DNA of 51,572 nucleotides from an uncultured Alphaproteobacteria bacterium (GTDB lineage: Bacteria > Pseudomonadota > Alphaproteobacteria > HIMB59 > GCA-002718135). The stretch is taken from NCBI GenBank assembly GCA_902604905.1, contig CACLAN010000005.1, forward strand, positions 1 to 51,572, written 5' to 3'. Position 1 is the stretch's first letter; each line of letters begins with the position of its first letter. Shown piece by piece: positions 16,955-25,465 of the stretch. The notes under the pieces are model-generated. The model searched no databases and was not told the origin of the DNA. It worked only from the letters and a program-made list of their open reading frames with translations. A program made the translations under genes and the position numbers.

Positions 16955-17514
16955 AAAGTTTAATAATTTTTGTTTTTATTTTATTTTTTTCATTCAATCT
17001 TCAGTCTCAGAATAAAATGATACTTGATAACTTAGAAACACCAGGAATCTCTTCTCAAGGTCAAAATTGGGCCTTTTTTACTGATGGAGTAATGGGTGGG
17101 TTATCACAGGGTAAAGCGATAATATCAAAAGTTAATGATGTTAATTGTTATCATATGACAGGAGATGTAACGACTGAAAATAACGGCGGCTTTATACAAA
17201 TAAGAAATCAATTAAAACCTTCAATATCAACAGAGGAGTTTGAGGGTGTTTATTTTAAAGTATTTGGTAATAATGAAGAGTATTCAATTCATGTAAGAAC
17301 CGCTTTAACGATGGCTCCATGGCAATATTATAAATATAGTTTTAATACTAATTCTGAGTGGACAGTAATAAAAGCACCGTTTAGTGAATTTAAAAAATCA
17401 AATGCTTATCAACCTAAAAAATTAGTTGGTCAGAATATCAAGACATTAGGGCTGGTTGCTGGATTTAAATATTTTCAAGCAGATATTTGCTTATCAGAAA
17501 TTGGCTTTTATTAA
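16951..17514 (+). CDS. CIA30 family protein (NDUFAF1-like), exported
   Basis: 187-aa protein with a hydrophobic N-terminal signal segment (LIIFVFILFFSFNLQSQN). A CIA30-type jelly-roll domain follows: WAFFTDGVMGGLSQGKA, GGFIQIRNQL, the paired strand FEGVYFKVFGN and a C-terminal FQADICLSEIGFY. In mitochondria CIA30/NDUFAF1 helps assemble complex I; bacterial homologues are poorly characterised and often exported. The start is a TTG at 16951 overlapping the previous stop. The first internal ATG would remove the signal segment, so the TTG is preferred. It ends on a TTAA shared with convergent truA. Confidence 0.78.
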   Translation: MKSLIIFVFILFFSFNLQSQNKMILDNLETPGISSQGQNWAFFTDGVMGGLSQGKAIISKVNDVNCYHMTGDVTTENNGGFIQIRNQLKPSISTEEFEGVYFKVFGNNEEYSIHVRTALTMAPWQYYKYSFNTNSEWTVIKAPFSEFKKSNAYQPKKLVGQNIKTLGLVAGFKYFQADICLSEIGFY

Positions 17515-18245
17515 TAATCTATTTTCAATAAATATAATCCTTCAGGTGGTGCAGTAACCCCAGCAAATTCTCTTTTTTTGGATTGAATAATTTCTGAAAT
17601 AGATTTTTCTATTTTATTTAATCCTATGTCAACTATTGTGCCGACCATGATTCTAACTTGAGAATGTAAAAAGGATTTAGCTGATATTAAAAAATTTATT
17701 TCATCATGATTAAAATTTATATCCAGTGAATTAATAGATTTAATTGGTGATTTCGATTGGCAATTTATTGATCTAAAAGCAGACAAATCAAATTTACCTA
17801 TAAATTGTTGTGATTGTTTTATTATTTTTTCAGTATCTATTTTTTTATGTACACACCAAACTTTGTTTTGCTCTAACGTAATTGGCGATCTTCTATTTAA
17901 GATCTTGTATTCATACCATCTCAATTTTGCTGAAAATCTAGAATTAAAATCTTTATCCACTTCTTCAGCATGTAAAACAGATATTGGTTGGGGTCTTAGA
18001 TAATGATTAATGCCATCTCTAATAGTATCAGTATCAAAATGTTGTTCTAATTCAAAATTAGCTACTTGTCCTCTTGCATGTACACCTGCGTCTGTTCGAC
18101 CAGCTCCAAAAAGCGTTATTTTTTCTTTAGATAGTTTTTCTATTGCCTCTTCAACCAATTGCTGAACAGAAGGACCATTTTCTTGACGTTGCCAGCCTAC
18201 ATAATTAGTCCCGTCATATTCTAATATTATCTTGTAGTTAGGCAT
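17511..18245 (-). CDS. truA: tRNA pseudouridine(38-40) synthase TruA
   Basis: Converts uridines 38-40 in the tRNA anticodon stem-loop to pseudouridine. The 244-aa protein has the N-terminal YDGTNYVGWQRQ motif, the catalytic aspartate D52 in GAGRTDAGVHARGQV, and SFLHSQVRIMVG in the C-terminal half, as expected for TruA. It is the last gene of the long minus-strand run and overlaps fmt by 8 bases, the common alphaproteobacterial def-fmt-truA order. Confidence 0.96.
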   Translation of the reverse strand: MPNYKIILEYDGTNYVGWQRQENGPSVQQLVEEAIEKLSKEKITLFGAGRTDAGVHARGQVANFELEQHFDTDTIRDGINHYLRPQPISVLHAEEVDKDFNSRFSAKLRWYEYKILNRRSPITLEQNKVWCVHKKIDTEKIIKQSQQFIGKFDLSAFRSINCQSKSPIKSINSLDINFNHDEINFLISAKSFLHSQVRIMVGTIVDIGLNKIEKSISEIIQSKKREFAGVTAPPEGLYLLKIDY

Positions 18246-19161
18246 TTATTATATCATTAATCTTAAAGCTATACCCTCGAAGAAAATCATCTTTAGAAAT
18301 AGAATTTTTGCCTTCTCTTTGTAAAATTAGTGGTTCAATACTTCCGTCATTGCACCCAATATCAAAGGTCTCGTTAAGAATTGTCGATGCATTACCGTTA
18401 GAGTTTGATTTTCTTGCTTTAATGATTTTAATTCTTTCATTTTGTATAGTAAACCAAGCACCAGGTTTAGGTGAATGTGCTCTTATAAGATTTAAAACTT
18501 CATTTACAGATTTATTAAAATTAATTTTTCTATTTAGTGAAGAAATTTTATTTGCATATTTTGCATCATTATCATCCTGATCAGAATAAGAAATTTTTTT
18601 ATCAAATATAAGAGGAATAGTTTCCACTAATAATTTTATTCCAACCTCTGTTAATTTTTGACTTAATTCATTTTTATTACAACCGTCTTCTATATCTACT
18701 TTTTTTTGATTAATAATTGGTCCAGCATCTAATTTTTCGATTAGCTGTATTATTGATATACCAGTCTCTTTATCACCATTCATTAAAGAATGCTCTATTG
18801 GGGCTGCACCTCTCCATCTAGGCAACAAAGAAACATGGATATTGATACAACCAAATGGTGGTAAATCTAAAATATCTTTTGGCAATATTTTACCGTATGC
18901 CATGACAATAATTAAATCAGGATTTAATTTTTTCACTTTCTCAATAGTATCTTTATCAAATATATTTGGACAAAAAACTTCTATGTTATTTTTATTTGCA
19001 AGTTGATGGACTTCAGATTCAATTATTTTCATTCCTCTAGATTTCTTTTTTGGGGGTTGTGAAAATACTGCGGAGATTATGAAATTACTTTTAATTAAAG
19101 CCTCAAGATAGTCAGAGGCTATTTTAGGTGAACCCATAAAAATTATTTTTTTATTATTCAT
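18238..19161 (-). CDS. fmt: Methionyl-tRNA formyltransferase
   Basis: Formylates initiator Met-tRNA using 10-formyl-tetrahydrofolate. The 307-aa length is standard. The N-terminal Rossmann domain begins KIIFMGSPKIASDYL. The active site shows INIHVSLLPRWRGAAPIE with N107 and H109, and D145 in KLDAGPI. A small C-terminal OB-like domain follows. The ATG overlaps the def stop by one base (TAATG), so formylation and deformylation enzymes are coupled. Confidence 0.97.
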   Translation of the reverse strand: MNNKKIIFMGSPKIASDYLEALIKSNFIISAVFSQPPKKKSRGMKIIESEVHQLANKNNIEVFCPNIFDKDTIEKVKKLNPDLIIVMAYGKILPKDILDLPPFGCINIHVSLLPRWRGAAPIEHSLMNGDKETGISIIQLIEKLDAGPIINQKKVDIEDGCNKNELSQKLTEVGIKLLVETIPLIFDKKISYSDQDDNDAKYANKISSLNRKINFNKSVNEVLNLIRAHSPKPGAWFTIQNERIKIIKARKSNSNGNASTILNETFDIGCNDGSIEPLILQREGKNSISKDDFLRGYSFKINDIINA

Positions 19162-19670
19162 TATTTTTTGTTTTTTAAAAATTTTTGTACTTTTTTGATC
19201 ATTATATTCCTTTTTAATGAAGAAAGATAATCTACAAATAACTTTCCAGAAAGATGATCAATTTCATGTTGTAAAATTCTTGATTCCACCCCACTAACTT
19301 CTTTTGTTATTTGTTTGTTATTTTCATCTAAGTACTGGACTACTATATTTTGAGGTCTCTCAATTTCTGCAAATTGTTCAGGAAGAGATAAACAACCCTC
19401 TTCCATAACGATTTTTTCTTGAGAATATGAAACAATATTAGGATTAAATAACGTATATTGTGTTTCTTCTTTAGTCTCTTGATCTACAAAAAATATAGTA
19501 ACTATTTGTTTTAGAATTCCAACCTGATTTGCCGCCAGACCGACACCTGGTGCTTTTATCATTATTTGCATCATTTTTTTGGCAATTTCTTTTTCTTTAA
19601 TTCCAACAGACTGAATTTTATTTGCTTTTTGGCGTAATAGTGGATTTGGGACATAAAGTAATTTATCCAT
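19161..19670 (-). CDS. def: Peptide deformylase
   Basis: Iron/zinc enzyme that removes the N-formyl group from new proteins. The 169-aa protein has all three motifs: GVGLAANQVG (42-51), EGCLSLPE with metal Cys at 93, and QHEIDHLSGKLF with HEIDH at 135-139 (two metal histidines and the catalytic Glu). It lies 5 bases after recR and is coupled to fmt downstream. Confidence 0.97.
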   Translation of the reverse strand: MDKLLYVPNPLLRQKANKIQSVGIKEKEIAKKMMQIMIKAPGVGLAANQVGILKQIVTIFFVDQETKEETQYTLFNPNIVSYSQEKIVMEEGCLSLPEQFAEIERPQNIVVQYLDENNKQITKEVSGVESRILQHEIDHLSGKLFVDYLSSLKRNIMIKKVQKFLKNKK

Positions 19671-19675
19671 TTTAT

Positions 19676-20275
19676 TTATGTAATCTTTTTTCTAGATTGG
19701 AATGCTGTATTTAATGTGTTTTCATCTAAGTAGTGTACTTCTCCGCCCATAGGGATGCCCTGTGCAAGTCTAGTTACATTTAAATCTTTAAATTTTTCTA
19801 ACTTATCTGCAATAACAAAAGATGTTGTTTGTCCTTCCATAGTTGTGCTTAAGGCAAGAATAATTTCTTTAACATTATTTGTTTCAATTCTGTTTAGTAG
19901 ATGTTCTATTTTCAATTCATCAGTTCCTATACCTTGAATTGCTGATAACGAGCCGCCTAGTACATTATAAAGACCTCGATAAAATCCTACTTTTTCTAAT
20001 GTCCACAAATCTGACACATCCTCAACAACACAAATAGTTGATTTATCCCTTTTAGAATTTGCACAAATATTGCATGGGTTTACCATATCTATATTTCCAC
20101 ATTCTGAGCACTCAATAATTTTATTATAAGATAAATTTAAACTCTCAATTAAAGGAGATAAATTTTTATCTTTATTTTTTAATAAAAAAAGGGCAATTCT
20201 TTGAGCTGATCTTCTTCCTAATCCTGGAAGTTTTGAAATATCGTTTATTAACTTATCTATTGGGGATTGCTCCAT
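19676..20275 (-). CDS. recR: Recombination mediator protein RecR
   Basis: Part of the RecFOR pathway that loads RecA at gaps. The 199-aa protein shows the helix-hairpin-helix LPGLGRRSAQRIALFLL, a four-cysteine zinc finger (C56, C59, C68, C71), and the Toprim domain beginning ICVVEDVSDLW. GEVHYLDENT follows near the C-terminus. It has the classical dnaX-ybaB-recR order with 2-base spacing. RecF and RecO are not in the window. Confidence 0.97.
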   Translation of the reverse strand: MEQSPIDKLINDISKLPGLGRRSAQRIALFLLKNKDKNLSPLIESLNLSYNKIIECSECGNIDMVNPCNICANSKRDKSTICVVEDVSDLWTLEKVGFYRGLYNVLGGSLSAIQGIGTDELKIEHLLNRIETNNVKEIILALSTTMEGQTTSFVIADKLEKFKDLNVTRLAQGIPMGGEVHYLDENTLNTAFQSRKKIT

Positions 20276-20277
20276 TT

Positions 20278-20601
20278 TTAGAAAGGAAGTTTCATTCCTG
20301 GAGGTAATGGTAGGCCGCCTGTGAGATTTTTCATTTCTTCTTGGGCTGCAGCTTCTCCTTTTTCTTTGGCATCATTTATTGCAGCAACGATCAGATCTTC
20401 AAGTATTTCTTTCTCATCTTGTTTAATCAAGCTGTCATCAATTGAAATTCTTTTGAATATACCTTTTGCTGTAGCTGTTACTTTTATAAGACCACCTCCA
20501 GAAGTACCTTCAACTTCAATATCATTTAGTTTATTCTGTGCTTCAGCCATTTTTTTTTGCAACTGTTGAGCTTGCTTCATCATATTACCTAAATTAACCA
20601 T
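20278..20601 (-). CDS. YbaB/EbfC family nucleoid-associated protein
   Basis: 107-aa small DNA-binding protein of the YbaB/EbfC family, starting MVNLGNMMKQAQQLQKKMAE with the typical Met/Gln-rich helix, then VEGTSGGGLIKVTATAKG, and ending GGLPLPPGMKLPF, a family hallmark. Such proteins form tweezer-like dimers that bind DNA. A GGAGAAATA element precedes the ATG, which also overlaps the dnaX stop by one base. Confidence 0.95.
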   Translation of the reverse strand: MVNLGNMMKQAQQLQKKMAEAQNKLNDIEVEGTSGGGLIKVTATAKGIFKRISIDDSLIKQDEKEILEDLIVAAINDAKEKGEAAAQEEMKNLTGGLPLPPGMKLPF

Positions 20602-22289
20602 TATTTCTCCTTTTTCATCTTTGGTTGATTTATATCTACTTCTTCATCATTTATTTCACCTAGTTCTGTAATAGCGTGAATTTTACTTTCAGGAAATTCA
20701 TTTAATATTTTTTTTACTTCTGGATGATTTTTCATTATTTCAATTTCTTTTTGTTGATTAATAATATCCTCATCATGTAAACTTTTTCCAAGATTACTTG
20801 TAGATGAATGTATCTGCCATATTCTTCCTGTCCATTTAGAGATTAATTTTGCAACTGTTCTATTGAAGGCAGTGTCATTAATTTTAGATGTGTTTAAGGA
20901 TACTTCTCCCTCTTTAAAAGAGACTAATTTCACATCATTGTATAGCTTGGTGTGCAGTAATCCTTCTCTATTTTTAAAAAACATATCGACAAAATGTCTG
21001 AAGTCTTGAACATGTTTTATATCTTCATTTTGTTTAGGTAAAATTTCTTTTTTATTTTCATTAAAGTTTAGAACTTTGCTACTTTCATTAGCTTCATTTT
21101 GCAGTTCAAGATTTTTTTTTAAAGGTTCTTTTTCGACTACTTCTTTGTCCAATTTTTTAATTAGATCTTCAGGACTTGGGCCATCATGTAAATAAATAAT
21201 TCTTAAAATAATCATTTCCCCATGTTGATATAAATGAGAACTATTTTGCAGTTCTTGATAACCTTTGAATAAAATTTGCCATATAATATTCAAATTATTT
21301 AATGTCATTTTTGATGATAATTCACCTCCCTTATTTCTTTCAAATTCTGGAATATAAATGTCATCTTTTAAATCTGGTGCTATTTTTATTTGAACAAGGA
21401 AATGTACTACATTTAATAGTTCATCAAATATCATTGCTATATCTGCTCCTAATTCATACAATTCTTTATACTTGTTTATTGCACCAAGTGCATCGCCTTC
21501 TAAAATAATTTCAACTAAGTTAAATATTTTTTCTCTATCAGCTAATCCCAGCATGCTTATTACAGTTTGCGAGTCAACTTTTTCATTGGGACTAGTTATT
21601 GCTTGATCTAATAGACTAAGACCATCTCTTACAGATCCATCTGCCGATCTAACAATTAAAGAAATAGCATCTAAATCAATATCAATATTTTCTAGTTTGG
21701 AAATTTTTAATAAATGATCTGATAAAATTTTATTTTCTATTCTATGTAAATCAAATCTCTGACACCTCGATAAGACGGTTATTGGTACTTTTTTAATTTC
21801 TGTTGTAGCAAAAATAAACTTAACATGTTCTGGTGGTTCTTCTAAAGTTTTAAGTAGCGCATTGAATGCACTTTTTGAAAGCATATGAACTTCATCAATT
21901 ATAAATATTTTATAAGCTCCAATAACGGGTTTATATTTTACATTGTCAATTATCTCTCTGATGTCATCAACTCCAGTATTCGATGCTGCATCAATCTCAA
22001 TAACATCAAGATTGCTGTCTGAAGTTGTTGATTTGCATGAATCACAATTTCCACATGGTTCACAATTTTTTTTATCCCTATTTTTACAATTAATACTCAT
22101 TGCTATAAGTCTAGCAGTAGTGGTTTTTCCAACACCTCTGACACCGGTTAGAATATAAGCATGAGCTAGCCGATCATTATTTATAGCGTTTGATAGAATT
22201 TTTACTAATAATTCTTGACCAACTAAATCTTCAAATTTTTGAGGTCTGTATTTTCTAGCTAAAACTTTATATTTTTTTTCTTCTGTCAT
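20601..22289 (-). CDS. dnaX: DNA polymerase III subunit gamma/tau
   Basis: Clamp-loader ATPase. From the ATG at 22289 it is 562 aa. An upstream in-frame TTG (22322) is rejected because it falls inside the SRP RNA. Visible are the YRPQKFEDLVGQ start, Walker A GVRGVGKT (49-56), a cysteine zinc module (CEPCGNCDSC), Walker B/DEVHMLS and the sensor region ATTEIKKVPITVLSRCQRF. The collar domain follows, then a Lys/Glu-rich linker and a tau-specific tail. An A9 run at 21112-21120 (residues 390-393) is followed in the -1 frame by TCT TGA. Slippage would thus yield a gamma-like protein of about 394 residues ending just after domain III. It is coupled to ybaB by TAATG. Confidence 0.95.
   Translation of the reverse strand: MTEEKKYKVLARKYRPQKFEDLVGQELLVKILSNAINNDRLAHAYILTGVRGVGKTTTARLIAMSINCKNRDKKNCEPCGNCDSCKSTTSDSNLDVIEIDAASNTGVDDIREIIDNVKYKPVIGAYKIFIIDEVHMLSKSAFNALLKTLEEPPEHVKFIFATTEIKKVPITVLSRCQRFDLHRIENKILSDHLLKISKLENIDIDLDAISLIVRSADGSVRDGLSLLDQAITSPNEKVDSQTVISMLGLADREKIFNLVEIILEGDALGAINKYKELYELGADIAMIFDELLNVVHFLVQIKIAPDLKDDIYIPEFERNKGGELSSKMTLNNLNIIWQILFKGYQELQNSSHLYQHGEMIILRIIYLHDGPSPEDLIKKLDKEVVEKEPLKKNLELQNEANESSKVLNFNENKKEILPKQNEDIKHVQDFRHFVDMFFKNREGLLHTKLYNDVKLVSFKEGEVSLNTSKINDTAFNRTVAKLISKWTGRIWQIHSSTSNLGKSLHDEDIINQQKEIEIMKNHPEVKKILNEFPESKIHAITELGEINDEEVDINQPKMKKEK
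21112..21120 (-). promoter_or_regulatory. A9 slippery run in dnaX with immediate -1 frame stop
   Basis: On the coding (minus) strand the normal frame reads CCT TTA AAA AAA AAT CTT GAA. Re-reading one A, or a transcript with one extra A, gives AAA TCT TGA, ending the protein within two codons. The site is at residue 390, between the clamp-loader core and the tau tail, which is where dnaX slippage sites make gamma in Escherichia coli (A AAA AAG) and Thermus thermophilus (a run of nine A). Function here is inferred, not shown. Confidence 0.5.
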
Positions 22290-22299
22290 TATAATCAAT

Positions 22300-22387
22300 G
22301 GAAGGAGTTGAGACCCAAACAAGATTGTTACAGCTGCTTCTTTTCAGATCTGACTGGATTAGCAATTTATTTGCCCTCAATCCTCCC
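22300..22387 (-). ncRNA. ffs: Signal recognition particle RNA, small 4.5S type
   Basis: On the minus strand the sequence from 22387 contains the SRP RNA signature GTCAGATCTGAAAAGAAGCAGC written in two parts: GTCAGATCT, then a GAAA tetraloop, then AGAAGCAGC. It matches the conserved domain IV (GTCAGGTCC-GGAA-GGAAGCAGC in E. coli). The ends GGGAGGATTGAG and CTCAACTCCTTCC pair with G-U wobbles to close a single hairpin of about 88 nt. It lies 10 bases upstream of the dnaX ATG, with no terminator between. A TATATT about 8 bases before the first G may be its -10 element. The 5' and 3' ends are estimated from pairing. Confidence 0.88.
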
Positions 22388-22441
22388 TGTATCAATATAA
22401 CATTAATGTAAATAAAATATAAATAGACTTTTCAAAAAATA

Positions 22442-23284
22442 CTATTTTTTCCTGAATGAAGATTTCTCATATACTCCAAGGATTTCTATCTTCTTACAAA
22501 AAAATTTCATCTCTTCTAATGCTAATTTTACAGATGTATTTTCAGGATGTCCCTCAAAATCAACATAAAATTGCGCAACATCAAATCCCTGTGGGTGAAT
22601 GTAACTCTCAAGCTTAGTTATATTAACACCATTACTAGCAAATCCACCAAGACATTTGTATAAAACTGCAGGAATACTTCTAACTGTAAATACTAATGTT
22701 GTAAGGATGCCCTTTGTTTCCGGATTTATATCTAATAAATTTTTTTGCATAACAAGAAATCTGGTTACGTTATTTTGGGTATCTTGAAAATTTTTTTCCA
22801 AAATATCAAGGTCATAAATCCTAGCAGCAAGTGCAGATGCAATAGCAGCATCTTCAATATTGTTTAACTCTGAAATTAGTTTAGCAGATCCAGCTGTATC
22901 AGCTTCAACAATCATTTGTTTATCTAGTTTTAAAATTTTGTTTCGACATTGAGCAATTCCCTGTTCATGACTTCTTATTCTTTTGATATCTGTGATTTTT
23001 GCACCTCTAATTCCAAGTAAGTTATGATTTACTTCATGAAAATATTCATAAGTTATTTTTAAATCAGATTCGGGTATCAATCTTTGAGTATCCGCTACTC
23101 TTCCTGCAAGAGAGTTTTCTATCGGAACCATTGCTGCTTCTGATTTTCCTGATCTAACATGTTCAAACATATCTTCAAAAGTTGCACACGGCATACTTGT
23201 TGCGTTTGGAAAAATATTTTTTCCAGCTTGTTCACTATAAGCACCATTTACACCTTGAAATGAAAAATAATCAACTTTTATCAT
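22442..23284 (-). CDS. pheA: Prephenate dehydratase
   Basis: Converts prephenate to phenylpyruvate in phenylalanine synthesis. The 280-aa monofunctional form has a periplasmic-binding-protein-like catalytic domain starting FQGVNGAYSEQAG, the signature NNVTRFLVM (about 173-181), and a C-terminal ACT domain with ITKLESYIHPQGFDVAQFYVD that senses phenylalanine. No chorismate mutase domain is fused. It overlaps kdsB by 14 bases. The kdsB-pheA pair next to a divergent cytochrome c gene is a familiar alphaproteobacterial arrangement. Confidence 0.95.
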   Translation of the reverse strand: MIKVDYFSFQGVNGAYSEQAGKNIFPNATSMPCATFEDMFEHVRSGKSEAAMVPIENSLAGRVADTQRLIPESDLKITYEYFHEVNHNLLGIRGAKITDIKRIRSHEQGIAQCRNKILKLDKQMIVEADTAGSAKLISELNNIEDAAIASALAARIYDLDILEKNFQDTQNNVTRFLVMQKNLLDINPETKGILTTLVFTVRSIPAVLYKCLGGFASNGVNITKLESYIHPQGFDVAQFYVDFEGHPENTSVKLALEEMKFFCKKIEILGVYEKSSFRKK

Positions 23285-24005
23285 TGCGCTCTCTTATATT
23301 ATTTTCAATATTTATTAAATCCTCTTTTGTATCTACACTCATTGGAACTTCAGGAACATACGTAACTCCAATTGGAATGTTAGAATCCATAGCTCTCATT
23401 TGTTCTAAGCTTAGATCTATTTCATTTTTTGATTTAGGTAGATTGATAAATGTATTTATTGAATCTGGAGTATAACTGTAGATACCAACATGATGGTGTA
23501 AGTTTTTATTTTCTATTCTAACTTCTCTATAAAAACTTAACGCCTGCGCTATTTCATTTTTTTTAAAATCAACTTCAACTTTTGTTACATTGGGATTATT
23601 TAATTCATTATCATTTAAGTTTGTTGCAAGTGTGCCAATAGTAAAATTTTTTTTTATTGGGTCAGTGACTTTAAGAATATGTTCTGGATTTATAAGAGGC
23701 ATATCACCTTGTAGATTGATTATTACATCAATGTCTTTGTTATTTTTTATATTTAAAAAAGCGGAGTGAACTCTATCCGTTCCAGATGGAAGATTTGGAT
23801 CAGTCATAATAGCTTTGCCACCATTATTTACGATTAAATCATGCACTTCAATTTCAGAACAAGCAACAAACACTTCTCCAATATTTGACTCAATCGCTTT
23901 TTGCCATACTCGTTGTATCATTGGAATACCATTTATCTCCATTAATGGTTTGCCCGGCAGTCTAGTGGAAGCCATTCGTGAAGGTATAATTACTACGCTT
24001 TTCAT
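23271..24005 (-). CDS. kdsB: 3-deoxy-manno-octulosonate cytidylyltransferase
   Basis: Activates Kdo with CTP for lipopolysaccharide core synthesis. The 244-aa nucleotidyltransferase shows IPSRMASTRLPGKPL (7-21), FVACSEIEVHDLI, GTDRVHSAF, NLQGDMPLI with the metal Asp, and HHVGIYSYTPDSI. Its presence implies a Kdo-containing LPS and so a true outer membrane. It starts the minus-strand transcript and shares a 90-bp gap with the divergent cytochrome c gene. Confidence 0.96.
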   Translation of the reverse strand: MKSVVIIPSRMASTRLPGKPLMEINGIPMIQRVWQKAIESNIGEVFVACSEIEVHDLIVNNGGKAIMTDPNLPSGTDRVHSAFLNIKNNKDIDVIINLQGDMPLINPEHILKVTDPIKKNFTIGTLATNLNDNELNNPNVTKVEVDFKKNEIAQALSFYREVRIENKNLHHHVGIYSYTPDSINTFINLPKSKNEIDLSLEQMRAMDSNIPIGVTYVPEVPMSVDTKEDLINIENNIRERNDKS

Positions 24006-24095
24006 AATTTATGCGACAATTAAGCAAGAGAATTTAAATTTCATACTTACGACAAATATATTCTTTCTTCTAAAAATCTGTATATGTACTTACAC

Positions 24096-24641
24096 ATGTC
24101 TGGGCTTGAAGTTAATAAAATTTTAGCATCTATTATATTAGCAGTCTTAATTGTTACCCTTATCGGGCATTTTGGAGATTTAGTCATTGATATTGATCAT
24201 GATGAAAAAAAAGAAACAGCTTATAAAATAGACGTTCCTGAGGATTCTACAGGCGTTGGAGTAATAGAAAAAAAAGAAGAAGTAATAGAGCCAGTTTCAA
24301 TGTTATTAGCTAGTGCCTCTCTAGATAATGGAGAAAAATTATTCAAAAAATGTGCTACGTGCCATAATTACGAAAAAGGTAGTGCAAATAAAGTAGGACC
24401 ACACTTGTGGAATATCATTAACAGACCAAAGGCAAATGTTGAAGGTTTTGCTTACTCTAAAGCTCTAGCTGAATATGGTGGAGAATGGGGATATGAAGAG
24501 TTAGCGGAATTTTTATACAAACCAAAAAAATATATAAAAGGTACAAAAATGAACTTTGCAGGTTTGAAAAAAGTAAAAGATAGAGCAGACTTAGTTTATT
24601 TCCTAAGAGAACACTCAGATAATCCGGCACCACTTCCATAA
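24096..24641 (+). CDS. Membrane-anchored cytochrome c (CycM/c552-like)
   Basis: 181-aa c-type cytochrome from the ATG at 24096; an ATG at 24084 would add four residues. An N-terminal uncleaved membrane anchor (ILASIILAVLIVTLIGHFG) is followed by an acidic linker. A class I cytochrome c domain comes next, with CATCH at C86-C89-H90 and the distal heme ligand probably M152 in KMNFAG. It resembles the CycM-type carrier between the bc1 complex and the terminal oxidase in alphaproteobacteria. The position divergent from kdsB-pheA supports this. Confidence 0.9.
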   Translation: MSGLEVNKILASIILAVLIVTLIGHFGDLVIDIDHDEKKETAYKIDVPEDSTGVGVIEKKEEVIEPVSMLLASASLDNGEKLFKKCATCHNYEKGSANKVGPHLWNIINRPKANVEGFAYSKALAEYGGEWGYEELAEFLYKPKKYIKGTKMNFAGLKKVKDRADLVYFLREHSDNPAPLP

Positions 24642-24650
24642 ACTAAAGTA

Positions 24651-25424
24651 ATGATCTTAGATACAGAAGAGTTTTCAAAATTTGCAAACTCTTTAGCCGA
24701 TGATGCATCTAAAACTTCAATGCATTATTTTAGAAACAAAATTGAAATAGAAATTAAAGATGATGAAAGTCCTGTAACTCTAGCGGATAAAGAAACAGAA
24801 CAAGTATTAAGAGAGAGAATAAGAAAAGAATATCCTGGTCATGGAATCTTAGGTGAAGAGTATGAAAATGAAAAAATAGACTCTGAATTTTTATGGGTAT
24901 TAGATCCTATTGATGGAACAAGAAGTTATATAGCTGGACATAAAGATTTTGGTAATTTAATTGCATTACTTCATAACAAAAAACCAGTTTTAGGAATTAT
25001 TAATTGTCCAGCACACAATGAGCGATGGATAGGAATAAAAAATCAAAAGACAAAATGTAATGGAAAAAATGTTCAAACTACCAAAATTAAACAAATCAAA
25101 GATGCCTATCTATTTACATCTGGATTATATTTTGATGAGCCTCAAATTAGAAAGGGGCTAGAATTACTTAAAGAAAAATCAAGATACTATAGGCTTGGTG
25201 GTGATTGTTATATGTATGGGATGTTAGCCTCAGGCTTAATTGATATTGTTTTAGAAGATACATTGAAAGTGCATGATTATATGGCTCTTGTAAATGTAAT
25301 TGAAGGAGCTGGTGGAGTAATTACGGATAAGTTCGGGCAAGATATATCGCTAGACTCAGATGGCAGTTTAGTTGCCTCCAGTACAAGCTCTCTTCATGAT
25401 GAAATAATTAAATTAATAAACTAA
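24651..25424 (+). CDS. hisN: Histidinol-phosphatase, inositol monophosphatase family
   Basis: 257-aa Mg-dependent phosphatase of the IMPase fold. Metal-binding residues are visible as the Glu pair in GILGEEYE (E69/E70), LDPIDGTRSY with D85 and D88, and the late KVHDYMALVNVIEGAGG motif with another Asp. The TRSYIAGHKDFG segment after the DPIDGT is typical of the HisN subgroup that dephosphorylates histidinol phosphate, rather than SuhB-type enzymes. The exact substrate is inferred. It lies 9 bases after the cytochrome gene on the same strand. Confidence 0.85.
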   Translation: MILDTEEFSKFANSLADDASKTSMHYFRNKIEIEIKDDESPVTLADKETEQVLRERIRKEYPGHGILGEEYENEKIDSEFLWVLDPIDGTRSYIAGHKDFGNLIALLHNKKPVLGIINCPAHNERWIGIKNQKTKCNGKNVQTTKIKQIKDAYLFTSGLYFDEPQIRKGLELLKEKSRYYRLGGDCYMYGMLASGLIDIVLEDTLKVHDYMALVNVIEGAGGVITDKFGQDISLDSDGSLVASSTSSLHDEIIKLIN

Positions 25425-25465
25425 AATTTATTTTAATTTTTAATAAATAGACATATATTACAAGT

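Noticed and set aside
22290..22322. An 11-residue N-terminal extension of DnaX from a TTG start
   Set aside because: It lies within the 3' arm of the SRP RNA, and the canonical DnaX sequence starts at the ATG at 22289.
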